Of a stretch of DNA of 36,420 bases, positions 1-11,300 are shown one piece after another; position 1 is the first letter of the stretch, and each line of letters begins with the position of its first letter. Both the position numbers and the translations under genes were made by a program. The notes under the pieces are model-generated. The model made no database searches and was not told the origin of the DNA. It saw only the letters and a list, made by a program, of their open reading frames with translations. The stretch is from the NCBI GenBank assembly GCA_007096045.1, contig SFAU01000095.1:1-36420 (forward strand), read 5' to 3'. Source of the DNA: Microcystis novacekii Mn_MB_F_20050700_S1 (lineage in GTDB: Bacteria; Cyanobacteriota; Cyanobacteriia; Cyanobacteriales; Microcystaceae).

Positions 1-341
1 GTAGCGGCATCAAAAGCAATATTAGACGCTTGCACAACGCGGTCATCAGGAGTAAACTTGATGTAATTGGTATTTAATACCAGTCGATTAACTGCTTGAT
101 GAGTGACGATAACACCCTTAGGTATTCCTGTAGAACCAGAAGTATAAATAACGTAGGCTAAATTATCCGCAGAAACCGCGCTGTTAAGATTCTCCTGACT
201 TGCTTGATTAATTTGTTGCCAATCTTTATCTAAACAGACAACACTGGCCTGATGATTTGGCAGGGAAGTCGGTAAAGATTCGCAGGTTAATATTATTTTA
301 ATCTGAGTATCTTGGAGCATGAAGCTAATGCGTTGGAACGT
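1..341 (-). pseudogene. Out-of-frame continuation of the mcnC module-5 adenylation domain
   Basis: Read on the minus strand in a different frame from the upstream mcnC reading frame, this stretch encodes the middle of an adenylation domain. It starts with RISFMLQDTQ, continues through the A3 core motif YVIYTSGSTGIPKG (about positions 125-165) and reaches the A4 region with FDAAT at the window edge. It is therefore the missing part of the fifth module of the synthetase, detached from its start by a deletion and frameshift near 336. It has no start codon or ribosome binding site of its own and must continue beyond the left edge. The first two specificity residues would be Asp235 and Ala236 (GrsA numbering); the rest lie outside the window. 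Either the gene is genuinely broken or the assembly has an error here. Confidence 0.85.
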
Positions 342-3300
342 TCAAGGCAAATGCCGACTAACGTATCAGCTTTTACCCCCAAAGATTGTAAATAATGTGC
401 TAACTGATTAGCACGACAATTTAACTCATTGTAGGTTAATTGTTGACCTTTAAAAACCACTGCTACTGCGTCGGGTGTGCGTTTTACCTGTTCCTCAAAT
501 AATTGATAAATACACTTATACTCAGGATAGTCAACTTGAGTATTATTCCACTCAATTAATAACTGATTAGTCTCGCTTTCTGTCAGTAAGGGTAATTGGG
601 AAATCTGCGCTTGAGGATTGGCCACAATTCCCCCTAATAAGTTGAGAAAATGCCCTGACAATCGCTCAATAGTGCTACTCTCAAACAAATCAGTATTATA
701 TTCCCAGACACCTTTTAAGCCATCATCGGTGTTAACCATAGCTAAGGTTAAATCAAACTTAGCTGTGGTATTTTCTGGAGGCAAATCTGTCACCGTTAAT
801 CCCGTCATTGCAATCTCAGACTTGGGTGTATTTTGCAGGACAAAAGCGACTTGAAATAGGGGAGTATGGCTCAAATCCCGCTCTGGTTGCAACGCTTCGA
901 CTAACATTTCAAAGGGTAAGTCTTGGTGCGCGTAAGCATCCATTGTCACTTCTCGAACCCGGGTTAATAACTGACTAAAACTCGGATTATCTGATAAATC
1001 CGTCCGCATCACTAAAGTATTCACAAAGAAGCCGATTAAACCCTCAATTTCGCCGCGATTACGGTTAGCAATGGGAGTTCCTACCAAAATATCACTTGAC
1101 CCTGTATAACGATACAATAAAGCATCAAAAGCCGCCAACAGCGTCATAAATAATGTCACCCCTTGTTGGCGACTTAATTCAGTCAAAGCTTGGCTAAGTT
1201 GGGGGGAAAGGGAAAATTCTTGCTGAGTACCGACAAAGCTTTGCACCGCAGGTCGAGGGTGGTCTGTGGAAAGAGATAATAAAGGGGGTGCAGCTGTTAG
1301 TTGATTTTGCCAGTAATTTAATTGACTTTGTAGGACATCCCCTTGTAACCATTGTTTTTGCCAGAGTGCAAAATCTCCATATTGAATCGGTAAAGGAGCT
1401 AAATTTGCGGGTTGATTTTGAACATAAGCATTATATAAGCTGGTCAATTCGTGAATCAACACTTCGATTGACCAACCATCACTAATAATGTGGTGCATAC
1501 ACACTAATAAGATGTGTTCCGTCTCCGATAGCACCACTAAAGTGATTCTGATTAAAGATTCTTTGGCTAAATCAAAGGGTTGAGTCGCTTGTTTTTGCTT
1601 TAATTGCTGTGTTTTTTCTGCTTGCTCCTGGATGGGTAAATCTTGTAAATCAATGACCGATATTGTCTCCCTTGTTGTTTGAATAACCTGAGTCGGTTGT
1701 CCATCAATCGTGACAAAATTAGTCCGTAATACCTCATGGCGATCGCAAATTTCTTGGAAACTTTGTTCTAAGGCCTTTTGATTGAGGTTGCCTCGGAAAT
1801 GCAACACCATCGGTATATTATATAAAGCACTATTTGGTTGCAATTGATCTAAAAACCATAAACGCTGTTGAGCAAAAGATAGAGGTAGTTCTGTATCCTT
1901 AGTTCTCGGTAAAATGGGGGGTACTGTTAGAGTGAGATTTTGCTGCTGTAATTGTCCAATAAGATGCGCTAATTCGACTACCGTAGCTGCTGCAAATAAA
2001 CTCCGCAAAGGTAGTTCTATTTTAAATAAACTCCGAATCCGGGAGACTAATTGAGTTGCGAGGAGAGAATGGCCGCCAATTTCAAAGAAATTATCATAAA
2101 TTCCCACTTGCTCTACTTTGAGTATTTCTGTCCAAATTTGCACCAACATCTCTTCAATTCCATTGCGTGGTGCTACATATTGGTCTCGGCGATTCCCTAT
2201 CTTATCTGGTGCGGGTAAAGCGCGACGATCTACTTTACGATTAGTAGTAAGGGGTAAAGATTCCAGAAAAACAAAAGCTTGAGGAACCATATACAAAGGC
2301 AATTTACTGGACAGAAACTGACGCAGTTCACTAATCATCGGTATCCGTTCGTAATGAGCTACTATGTAGGCGACTAAATATTTATCCCCGGGAGTATCTT
2401 CCCGAATAATTACACAAGATGTTTGTACATCAATATTTTGGTTAAGTACCGCTTCAATTTCTCCCAACTCAATACGGAATCCGCGAATTTTAACCTGATT
2501 GTCAATCCGGCCAAAACATTCAATATTACCATCAGGTAAATAACGCGCTAAATCTCCGGTTTTATACAACCGATTGAAAGCTGCATTAGCAAAGGGATTG
2601 TTAATAAATTTTTCAGCAGTCAATTCGGGCCGATTCAGATAACCCCGCGCTAAACGAACACCGCATAAATGCAATTCTCCCTTCACGCCAATGGGTACAG
2701 GTTGCAGATTTTGATCCAAGATATATGCTTTTGTGTTAGCAATAGGACGACCAATCAGCACCGAATTGATTTTTTCTGACTGATAATCTAGCAAGTCATG
2801 AACTATAGCGGTTACAGACGCTTCTGTGGGGCCATAGACGTTAATACATTGAACCCGTTTTCCGACCATTTGTCGCCAAATATTGACGGTTTCTGGTAAC
2901 ACTGCATCCCCTCCCACGGCCACAACTCGCAGACTTGATGGTACAGTAGCTAATGATTGGGAAACGGCGATTGCCCATTCATGCCAATAGGCGGGGGTAA
3001 TATTTAAAAGGGTGAGGCTTTCTTGTTCGATAAAATCGGCAAAATCAGTCAAAGTTGCGAACATTTGCCCCGGTCTTAAGACCACTGTACCACCTTTTAA
3101 CCAGGTGGGAAAAATTTCTTCGGCAGCGACATCAAAGCCAAAGGAAGCAAACTGTAAAACGCGATCAGATTCTGTTAAACCGAATACTTCACTAATGCCC
3201 CAACTATGATTAACTAAGGCTGCGTGGGTTAACATCACTCCTTTAGGTTTACCAGTTGAACCAGATGTATATAATAGGCATAATAGATTTTCTGGTGCTA

Positions 3301-6300
3301 CTTCACTGAGGGGATTTTCTGAACTTTCAACCGTCAATTTTTCGGCTAATTTATCTAAGACAATTACCCCCACATCTTCTACTGGCAAAGAATCGAGTAA
3401 ACTTTCTTGAGTTAGCAGTAGAGAAATTTGGGCATCTTCTGCCATATAAGTCAACCGTTGCTGGGGATAATCTGGGTCTAAAGGTAGATAGGCTCCCCCA
3501 GCTTTGAGAACTGCCAATAATCCGACAATAACTAACAGTGACCGCTCTAGATAAATGCCAACTAAAACTTCTGTTCCTACCCCCAAAGATTGTAAATAAT
3601 GAGCTAATTGATTCGCCTGAATATTTAATTCTTGATAGGTTAATTCTTGACCTTCAAAGACCACTGCTACTGCATCCGGTGTTCGTGCCGCTTGTTCTTC
3701 AAATAAATGATGAACACACTGATGGAAAGGATATTCTTTTTCGGTAGCATTCCAGTCTTGTAATAATTCTTTTGCCTCGACTCCAGTTAATAATGGTAGT
3801 TGAAAAATTGGCTGCTGCGGATTAGCAACCAATGCTTCTAGTAAGGTGATGAAATTTCCTGTTAATCGCTCAATGGTACTGCGATCAAATAAATCGGTAT
3901 TATATTCCCATACCCCTTTTAATTCTGCACCGGTATTCTCCATCGCCAGGGTTAGATCAAATTTGGCGGTGTCATTTTCTGTGGTGAGGGGAGTGGCGGT
4001 TAAGTCTATTAGTTCTAAGGGAGACGGGGGACTATTTTGCAACAGAAAATCCACTTGAAATAAAGGCGCGTGACTTAAATCTCGTTCAGGTTGTAGGACT
4101 TCTACTAACATTTCAAAGGGCAAATCCTGATGAGCATAGGCATCCATTGCCATTTCTCGTACTCGACCCAATAACTGATTAAAATTGGGTTTACCTGACA
4201 AGTCAATTCGCAGGACTAAAGTATTGACAAAAAAGCCGATTAAACCTTCAATTTCCCTGCGATTACGGTTAGCAATGGGAGTACCAATTAAGATGTCTTC
4301 CTGTTCCGTATAACGGTAAAGTAAGACAGCATAAGCTGTTAACAGGGTCATAAATAAGGTGACACCCTGTTCCTGGGTCAATTGGGTCAGTTTTTCGGTT
4401 AATTCTAGGGAAAGGCTAAAGGGTAAATGTCCCCCAGCAAAACTTTGTTGATTGGGTCGAGGTCTATCTGTTGGTAAAGATAGAAGGGCCGGTGCATCTG
4501 CTAACTGTTTTTGCCAGTAGTCTAGTTGCTGTTGCAATACCTCTCCCTGCAGCCATTGTCTTTGCCAAAGGGTAAAATCTCCATACTGGATAGATAGGGG
4601 ATTTAGAGGCGAAGATAAACCCTGAATATAGGCATTATAGAGGGCGGTTAGTTCCTGAATAAATACCCCCATTGACCAGCCATCACTGACAATGTGGTGC
4701 ATACAGACTAATAAATGGTGTTCCGTTTCAGATAACACCAATAAAGTGGTTCTGATTAAGGGTTCACTTGCTAAGTCAAAGGGTTGAATCGCTTGATTTT
4801 GTGCTAACTCTTGGGACGCAATTGCTTTTTCACTACCAGATAAATGCTGTAAATCCACAACCGTAACTGTCCAGGGTTGCGTTTGTATAACCTGGGTAGG
4901 GATACCATCAACGGTAATAAAGTTGGTGCGTAAAGCTTCATGGCGATCGCAAATTTCTTCTAAACTCTGAATTAAGATTTCTGAGTTCAGGTTTCCCTCT
5001 AAACGCAAGGCTAGGGGGATATTATAAAAAGAACTATTTGACTCAAATTCAGCCAAAAACCAGAGACGAGTCTGAGCAAAAGATAAGGGTAATTCTGCTG
5101 TTTTGTCCCTAGGTAAAATCGGCAGTTCAGTTAGTTGTTCTCCTTCGGAAAGCCATTTTATTTCCTGGGACAATTCGGCGATTGTCGGTGCAACAAATAA
5201 CTCCCGTAAGGGTATTTCTACCCGAAAAGCCTCACGGATGCGCGAAATTAGTTGCGTTGCTAATAATGAATGTCCGCCTAACTCAAAGAAGTTGTCGTGA
5301 ATCCCCACCTGTGCAACTTTTAATACTTTTGCCCAAATCGAGGATAATATTTCCTCAATGGGGTTACGCGGCGCGATATACTGCTCTTGGCTTTGGAATT
5401 CGGGAGCCGGTAAAGCACGGTAATCAGTCTTACCATTAGGCGTTAAAGGTAGGGATTCCAAAATAACAAAAGCACTAGGAATCATATACTCTGGTAACTT
5501 GGCTTTCAGGAATTGCCGCAGTTGAGTAATATTAAGGGAATCTTGCTCTTTTGGAGTGGAAATAATCTCTATTTGGGGAATAATATAGGTGACTAAACGT
5601 TTCTGATTTGTCTCATCTTCCCGGGCAATCACAACAGCCGTTTTTACCGCACTGTGCTGACTAAGAACAGTTTCAATTTCTCCCAATTCAATGCGGAAAC
5701 CGCGAATTTTTACCTGATTGTCAATCCGTCCTAAATACTCAATATTACCATCGGGTAAATACCGACATAAATCCCCCGTTTTATATAATTTTGACGGCCC
5801 ATTGCCCCCCTTATTAAGGGAGGTTGGGGGGATCACTTCATCCTTCTCAAAAGGATTAGGAATAAACTTCTCTTGAGTTAATTTGGGACGATTAAAATAA
5901 CCCCTAGCTAACCCGACACCACCAATATGTAATTCTCCAGCTACCCCCACAGGAACAGGTTGTAAGCAAGCATCAAGAATATAAACCTGAGTATTACTGA
6001 TGGGTCGTCCAATGGGAACATTGGTGGTATTTGGTGAAGTAAATTCGCAAAAAGTCGCCGCAATGGTTGCTTCCGTTGGTCCGTAAGCATTTAATAGTCG
6101 AGGAAGGGGTGAATATTGGCCCGTAACTGTTTGCCATTGCTGTACTTTTGCCGGTTGAATGGCTTCCCCACCAATGACAATTAGTTTAATCTTTGAGAGA
6201 ATTGGCAGGGTATCAGGGGTTAATTCAGAGGCTAATTGATGCCAATAAGCAGTAGGAATCCCTAAAACTGTTAACTGCCATTTTTGACAACATTGCCAAA

Positions 6301-8368
6301 AATCCTCACTAGAGCGCAACATCTCTTCTGTTCGCAATACCAAGGTTGCACCCGATAACAAACTAACAAAGATTTCTTCAACAGAAGCATCAAAGCAGAT
6401 AGAAGAAAATTGCAAAATTTGATCCTCTGAGGTAATACCATACTCCCGAATAGTAGTCAGGATATAGTTGACTACTGAGCGATGTTCAATCATTACCCCT
6501 TTGGGTTGACCTGTCGAGCCGGAGGTGTAGATAATATAGGCTAAATTGTGCTGTTCAACTGCTACCAAAGGTTTAACTGTACTCTGTTTGGCAATTGTTG
6601 ACCAGTCTTGGTCTAAACAGATAGTATTCGCTGGAAATTGGGGAAGTTGCTCGATAAATTTAGATTGCGTCAATAAAATACTAAGTTGACTATCTTCAAG
6701 GAGATACTCAATGCGCTCTTGGGGATAATCAATATCTAAAGGAATATATGCTCCCCCAGCTTTAAGGATTCCCAGGATTCCAATGATCATATCTAGGGAA
6801 CGTTCAACAAAAATACCTACTAAACTATCGGCTTTTACTCCCAAAGATTGTAGGTAATGTGCCAATTGATTAGCACGATTATTTAATTCTTGATAGGTGA
6901 AAAACTCATTTTCTAATTTAATTGCGATCGCCTGTGGATTTAGTTCTACTTGTTGTTCAAACAACTGATGCAGACACAAATCATTTTTGTAGTCAATTTG
7001 AGTTTGATTCCAGGTAAATAATAACTGATTGCTTTCACTTTCTGTCAGTAAGGGTAATTGACTAATTGCTTGTTCTGGATTAGCAATAATCCCAGTTAAT
7101 AGGTTAACAAAATGCCCTGATAGTCGCTCAATTGTGCTTTGATCAAATAGATCTATATTATATTCCCAAATTGCAGTTAATCCAGCTTCTTTTACCTGTA
7201 TAGATAAACTTAAGTCAAACTTAGCCGTCTTAAATTCCAAAGGCTGACGAGTGGCTTTTATTCCTTCTAAATCTATGCTATCTACAATTTCATTATCTAA
7301 GCCAAACATTACCTGAAACAAAGGAGTATAACTCATGTTTCTTTCAGGTTGTAAGGCCTCTACTAACATCTCAAAAGGCAAATCTTGATGGTCGTAAGCA
7401 TCCGTTGCTGTTTCTCGTACCTGTTTTAATAACTCGCTAAAACTGGGATTTCCAGCTAAATCTGTTCTTAAGACTAAGGTATTGACAAAAAAGCCGATTA
7501 ACCCAGCTAGTTCACTACGAGTACGGTTAGCGATGGGAGTACCGACTAAAATATCTTCTTGTCCCGTATAGCGATAGAGTAGAGTCTGAAATGCGGTTAA
7601 GAGGGTCATAAATAAGGTGACACCTTTTTCCCGACTCAGCTTATTTAAGCCTTGACTAAGTTCTGGAGAAAGGATACATTTTATCCTATCTCCCTGAAAA
7701 CTTTGTTCTAGAGGACGGGGATAATCTGTAGGTAGATGTAATAAAGCGGGTGCGGCTGCTAACTGTTTTTGCCAGTAATTTAACTGTTTTTCTCGGATTT
7801 CTCCCTGTAAATATTCCCTTTGCCAAATGGCAAAATCTGCGTATTGGATTGGTAACTCTTGTAAAAGAGGTTCTAAACCTTTAGTATAGGCATTATAAAG
7901 GGTTGTCAATTCCTCAATAAATACCCCCATTGACCAACCATCAGAGACAATATGGTGCAGACAAATCAGCAAGAAATGTTTTGTGTCTGATAACTTGAGT
8001 AGGGTGGACCTAATCAGGGAGTCATTGGCTAAATCAAAGGGTTGATGGCTGTGAATTTCTAGCCATTTTTTGATTTCCTGCTCTTCTCGATATTTTGGGC
8101 TGTCGTTACCATTGACAAGCGTTAATTGCCAATTACTTTCTGGTTTAATTACTTGTACAGGATTTCCCTCAACCGTGGCGAAATTTGTGCGGAGGGATTC
8201 ATGGCGCTGAATAATTTCTTGTAGGCTTTTTTCGAGGACATCTACCTGGAGATTTCCTGCTAAATGCAAGGCCAGGGAAATATTATAAAAGGGACTGTTG
8301 GGTTCTAATTGATCTAAGAACCATAAACGCTGTTGGGCATAAGATAGGGGTAATTCTTCAAAATTCAT
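293..8368 (-). CDS. mcnC: Cyanopeptolin-type NRPS, modules 3-4 plus truncated module 5 (C-A-PCP-C-A-PCP-C-A')
   Basis: This is a modular non-ribosomal peptide synthetase. Condensation domains begin near residues 5, 1075 and 2135, each with the active-site motif (HHIVSDG or HHIISDG near 137, 1225 and 2290). Adenylation A3 motifs YTSGSTG(Q/K)PKG lie near 615 and 1699. Carrier-protein motifs (DNFFELGGHS, DNFFEIGGHS) lie near 1025 and 2092. The code of the first A domain reads D-A-E-G-V-G-A-I-A, which I cannot assign. The second reads D-V-E-N-A-G-V-V-T, recalled as the Ahp-forming module of anabaenopeptilide and cyanopeptolin synthetases. The start codon overlaps the mcnB stop by 4 bases, so the genes are translationally coupled. 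The frame ends prematurely in the third A domain after ICLERS, where about 79 bp including motif A2 is missing. The product as written would stall after module 4. Later modules and the thioesterase are expected beyond the left edge. The symbol is inferred from module order and codes. Confidence 0.85.
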   Translation of the reverse strand: MNFEELPLSYAQQRLWFLDQLEPNSPFYNISLALHLAGNLQVDVLEKSLQEIIQRHESLRTNFATVEGNPVQVIKPESNWQLTLVNGNDSPKYREEQEIKKWLEIHSHQPFDLANDSLIRSTLLKLSDTKHFLLICLHHIVSDGWSMGVFIEELTTLYNAYTKGLEPLLQELPIQYADFAIWQREYLQGEIREKQLNYWQKQLAAAPALLHLPTDYPRPLEQSFQGDRIKCILSPELSQGLNKLSREKGVTLFMTLLTAFQTLLYRYTGQEDILVGTPIANRTRSELAGLIGFFVNTLVLRTDLAGNPSFSELLKQVRETATDAYDHQDLPFEMLVEALQPERNMSYTPLFQVMFGLDNEIVDSIDLEGIKATRQPLEFKTAKFDLSLSIQVKEAGLTAIWEYNIDLFDQSTIERLSGHFVNLLTGIIANPEQAISQLPLLTESESNQLLFTWNQTQIDYKNDLCLHQLFEQQVELNPQAIAIKLENEFFTYQELNNRANQLAHYLQSLGVKADSLVGIFVERSLDMIIGILGILKAGGAYIPLDIDYPQERIEYLLEDSQLSILLTQSKFIEQLPQFPANTICLDQDWSTIAKQSTVKPLVAVEQHNLAYIIYTSGSTGQPKGVMIEHRSVVNYILTTIREYGITSEDQILQFSSICFDASVEEIFVSLLSGATLVLRTEEMLRSSEDFWQCCQKWQLTVLGIPTAYWHQLASELTPDTLPILSKIKLIVIGGEAIQPAKVQQWQTVTGQYSPLPRLLNAYGPTEATIAATFCEFTSPNTTNVPIGRPISNTQVYILDACLQPVPVGVAGELHIGGVGLARGYFNRPKLTQEKFIPNPFEKDEVIPPTSLNKGGNGPSKLYKTGDLCRYLPDGNIEYLGRIDNQVKIRGFRIELGEIETVLSQHSAVKTAVVIAREDETNQKRLVTYIIPQIEIISTPKEQDSLNITQLRQFLKAKLPEYMIPSAFVILESLPLTPNGKTDYRALPAPEFQSQEQYIAPRNPIEEILSSIWAKVLKVAQVGIHDNFFELGGHSLLATQLISRIREAFRVEIPLRELFVAPTIAELSQEIKWLSEGEQLTELPILPRDKTAELPLSFAQTRLWFLAEFESNSSFYNIPLALRLEGNLNSEILIQSLEEICDRHEALRTNFITVDGIPTQVIQTQPWTVTVVDLQHLSGSEKAIASQELAQNQAIQPFDLASEPLIRTTLLVLSETEHHLLVCMHHIVSDGWSMGVFIQELTALYNAYIQGLSSPLNPLSIQYGDFTLWQRQWLQGEVLQQQLDYWQKQLADAPALLSLPTDRPRPNQQSFAGGHLPFSLSLELTEKLTQLTQEQGVTLFMTLLTAYAVLLYRYTEQEDILIGTPIANRNRREIEGLIGFFVNTLVLRIDLSGKPNFNQLLGRVREMAMDAYAHQDLPFEMLVEVLQPERDLSHAPLFQVDFLLQNSPPSPLELIDLTATPLTTENDTAKFDLTLAMENTGAELKGVWEYNTDLFDRSTIERLTGNFITLLEALVANPQQPIFQLPLLTGVEAKELLQDWNATEKEYPFHQCVHHLFEEQAARTPDAVAVVFEGQELTYQELNIQANQLAHYLQSLGVGTEVLVGIYLERSLLVIVGLLAVLKAGGAYLPLDPDYPQQRLTYMAEDAQISLLLTQESLLDSLPVEDVGVIVLDKLAEKLTVESSENPLSEVAPENLLCLLYTSGSTGKPKGVMLTHAALVNHSWGISEVFGLTESDRVLQFASFGFDVAAEEIFPTWLKGGTVVLRPGQMFATLTDFADFIEQESLTLLNITPAYWHEWAIAVSQSLATVPSSLRVVAVGGDAVLPETVNIWRQMVGKRVQCINVYGPTEASVTAIVHDLLDYQSEKINSVLIGRPIANTKAYILDQNLQPVPIGVKGELHLCGVRLARGYLNRPELTAEKFINNPFANAAFNRLYKTGDLARYLPDGNIECFGRIDNQVKIRGFRIELGEIEAVLNQNIDVQTSCVIIREDTPGDKYLVAYIVAHYERIPMISELRQFLSSKLPLYMVPQAFVFLESLPLTTNRKVDRRALPAPDKIGNRRDQYVAPRNGIEEMLVQIWTEILKVEQVGIYDNFFEIGGHSLLATQLVSRIRSLFKIELPLRSLFAAATVVELAHLIGQLQQQNLTLTVPPILPRTKDTELPLSFAQQRLWFLDQLQPNSALYNIPMVLHFRGNLNQKALEQSFQEICDRHEVLRTNFVTIDGQPTQVIQTTRETISVIDLQDLPIQEQAEKTQQLKQKQATQPFDLAKESLIRITLVVLSETEHILLVCMHHIISDGWSIEVLIHELTSLYNAYVQNQPANLAPLPIQYGDFALWQKQWLQGDVLQSQLNYWQNQLTAAPPLLSLSTDHPRPAVQSFVGTQQEFSLSPQLSQALTELSRQQGVTLFMTLLAAFDALLYRYTGSSDILVGTPIANRNRGEIEGLIGFFVNTLVMRTDLSDNPSFSQLLTRVREVTMDAYAHQDLPFEMLVEALQPERDLSHTPLFQVAFVLQNTPKSEIAMTGLTVTDLPPENTTAKFDLTLAMVNTDDGLKGVWEYNTDLFESSTIERLSGHFLNLLGGIVANPQAQISQLPLLTESETNQLLIEWNNTQVDYPEYKCIYQLFEEQVKRTPDAVAVVFKGQQLTYNELNCRANQLAHYLQSLGVKADTLVGICLERSNALASCSKILRLK
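5797..5850. repeat. Palindromic repeat inserted in frame in the mcnC module-3 A domain
   Basis: A C/G-block palindrome (ccccccttattaaggg followed by ggttggggggatc) lies inside the coding sequence. It translates on the gene strand as extra residues (DEVIPPTSLNKGG) between PNPFEK and the A7 motif LYKTGDL. A domains without it, such as the one in mcnA, have only a short linker at this point. The same element recurs at 9048-9102 at the equivalent site. Confidence 0.8.
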
Positions 8369-11300
8369 TTTCTTTTTCTTGGTAAAATAGTTGGAACGAT
8401 GGTATCGGATTTTTGCTGTTTTAACTGTTCAATCCCTTGGGCTAATTCTGCTAGTGTGGCCGAGTTAAATAACTGACGTAAGGGAAGTTCAACTTTCAAG
8501 TGATCACGTATCTGTGCTACTAATTTAGTGGCTAGGAGGGAATGGCCTCCCAGTTCAAAGAAGTTATCATTTATACCCACTTTCTCGACTTTTAGCGCTT
8601 CTGACCAAATAGTTACTAATATATCCTCGATTGGGTTACGCGGAGCAACATATTTGTCTGATGTTTCACTACTAGATTCTGGTGGAGGTAAAGCTCGACG
8701 ATCTATCTTACCATTAGCAGTAAGGGGTAAGGCATCTAAAATAACGAAAGCATTAGGTATCATATAACCGGGTAATTTAGCTTTCAGAAATTGCCGTATT
8801 TCGTTAATGGTAATCGTTTTTTCCGATTGTGGCACAATGTAGGCCACAAGACGCTTATCTCCTGTTGTATCATCCCTCACTATTACTACTGTTTCCCAAA
8901 TCTGGGGATGAGATGCTAATAATGCTTCGATTTCCCCTAACTCAATCCGAAAACCGCGAATCTTAACTTGATTGTCAATGCGTCCTAAATATTCTAACTC
9001 TCCCTTGGGTAAATAACGGGCTAAATCTCCCGTTTTATACAATTTTGACGGCTCATTACCCCCCTTATTAAGGGGGGTTGGGGGGATCACTTCATCCTTC
9101 TCAAAAGGACTAGAAATAAACCTTTCTGTTGTTAATTCAGGACGATTGAGATAACCTTTTGTTACTCCTGCACCCCCCACATACATCTCCCCCGGTACAC
9201 CAACCGGTACAAGTTGTAAATATTGGTCTAGTAAATATACCTGTAAGTCAGGAATGGGACGACCAATCACACTAGCTGTACTATCCAAGTCGGTTATACT
9301 TAATGGTCGATAGGTGACATGAACGGTAGTTTCCGTAATTCCGTACATATTAACTAATTGAGGGCATTGGTCGCCATGGCGCTGAAACCAAGGCTGTAAA
9401 CTATTAATTTCTAAAGCTTCTCCTCCAAAAATAACTAAACGTAAGCTTAAATCGTTATCTGTTGTCGATGAATGATCCCCCCTAACCCCCCTTGATAAGG
9501 GGGGAAAACTTCCTTTTAAGGATTCTTCAACTTGAATTAACTGACGAAAAGCGGTAGGAGTTTGATTGAGAATTGTGACTTTTTCTTGACATAATAACTC
9601 ATAAAATGCTTCGGGAGAACGAGTCACTAAGTAGGGGACAACTACCAAGCGTCCACCATATAACAAAGCTCCCCACATTTCCCACACCGAAAAGTCAAAA
9701 GCGTAGGAATGAAATAGACTCCAGACATCTTGACTATTGAAATTATACCAAGCATCTGTAGCGGCAAATAATCTCACGACATTGAAGTGATTGACTAACA
9801 CCCCTTTCGGTTTACCTGTGGAACCAGAAGTGTAGATAACATAAGCTAGGTTATCTGGAGTGACCGTGTTTTCTAGATTGGAATGGCTGTTTTCGGCGAT
9901 TTTTTCCCAGTCGGTATCTAAGCAAATAATCGAAGCTTGATGTTGGGGGAGAGTTTCTTTTAACTTTTGTTGCGTTAACAGCACTGATAATTGAGCATCT
10001 TCTAACATGAAGCTTAACCGTTCAATCGGATATTCAGGGTCAAGAGGTAGATATGCACCACCTGCTTTTAATATCCCCAATAACCCCACTATCATCTCTA
10101 AAGAACGTTCAAGACAAATCCCGACTAAAGTATCAGGTTTTACCCCCAAAGATTGTAAATAATGCGCTAACTGATTAGCTCGACAATTTAACTCATTATA
10201 GGTTAATTCTTGCTCTGAATATACAACTGCTAGCGCTTCGGGTGTGCGTTTTACCTGTTCTTCAAATAATTGATGAAGACACTTAGTAACGGGGTAATCA
10301 CTCTGAGGATCATGACGGTCTATTAATAATTTGTTTTTCTCAAATTCTGTCAGCAAAGGTAATTGAGAAACTTGCGCTTCTGGATTGACGATAATTCCCT
10401 CCAATAAGGTTTGAAAATGTCCCAGTAGGCGAGTAATTGCTCCATCATCAAATCGGTTACTATCATAGCTAATTCTCACCAGCAATTGCTCCCCCGGAAG
10501 AACAATTAGGGTTAGAGGATAATTAGTTTGTTGAGAAACCTGAATATTTTCCAGACAAAAACTATCATTACCTAAGACCGCAGTAGCATCAACTGGATAA
10601 TTCTCAAAAACAACTATACTGTCAAATAAAGATGCACCCCTAGTAATTTCACTCCAAGTTTGAATCTCTGCTAATGAACTATATGAGTATTGATTAGAAT
10701 CAACTAACTGAGCTTGTAAATCTTTCAATAAAGTCAGTGCTGAGGTGTCTGGTTTAACTTTAATTCGCATTGGTAAGGTATTAATAAATAATCCCACCAT
10801 TGCTTCAATACCAGCAATAGATGTCTCACGGCCAGATACAGTCGCACCAAATACTATGTCTGTTTCTTGGCTGTAGCGAGATAGCAATAATCCCCAAGTT
10901 GCTTGCACTAAATTATTGAGTGTCAAGCGATTTTTCCTAACAAAAGATTGTAAGGTGGCTGTGGTTGAATCAGAAAACTGAATTTGCTGTTTTTTATAGA
11001 CGTTGCTATTTTTTGAGCTTAATAGTTTTTCTATTACTAAAGGAGTAGGAGCAGTGAAACCTTCGAGTTTTTGTCGCCAAAATTCTTCGGCTGGTTTTTG
11101 TTCCTGTTGCTGTAGCCAAGCAATATATTGACGATAGCTGACAACAGGTTGATCAGCAATAACCTGATTTTGAGAAATTTCTTGATAAATCTTTAAAAAA
11201 TCTTTAATCACTAAAGATACAGACCAACCATCAAGTAATAAATGATGACTACTCCAAACAAATTGATAGTTATTTTTGTCTAATTTGATCAGATGTAGGC

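Noticed and set aside
3012-5439. Several plus-strand open frames inside the synthetase genes
   Set aside because: They are antisense shadows of the repeated A and C domains; the same antisense patterns recur at equivalent positions in other modules.
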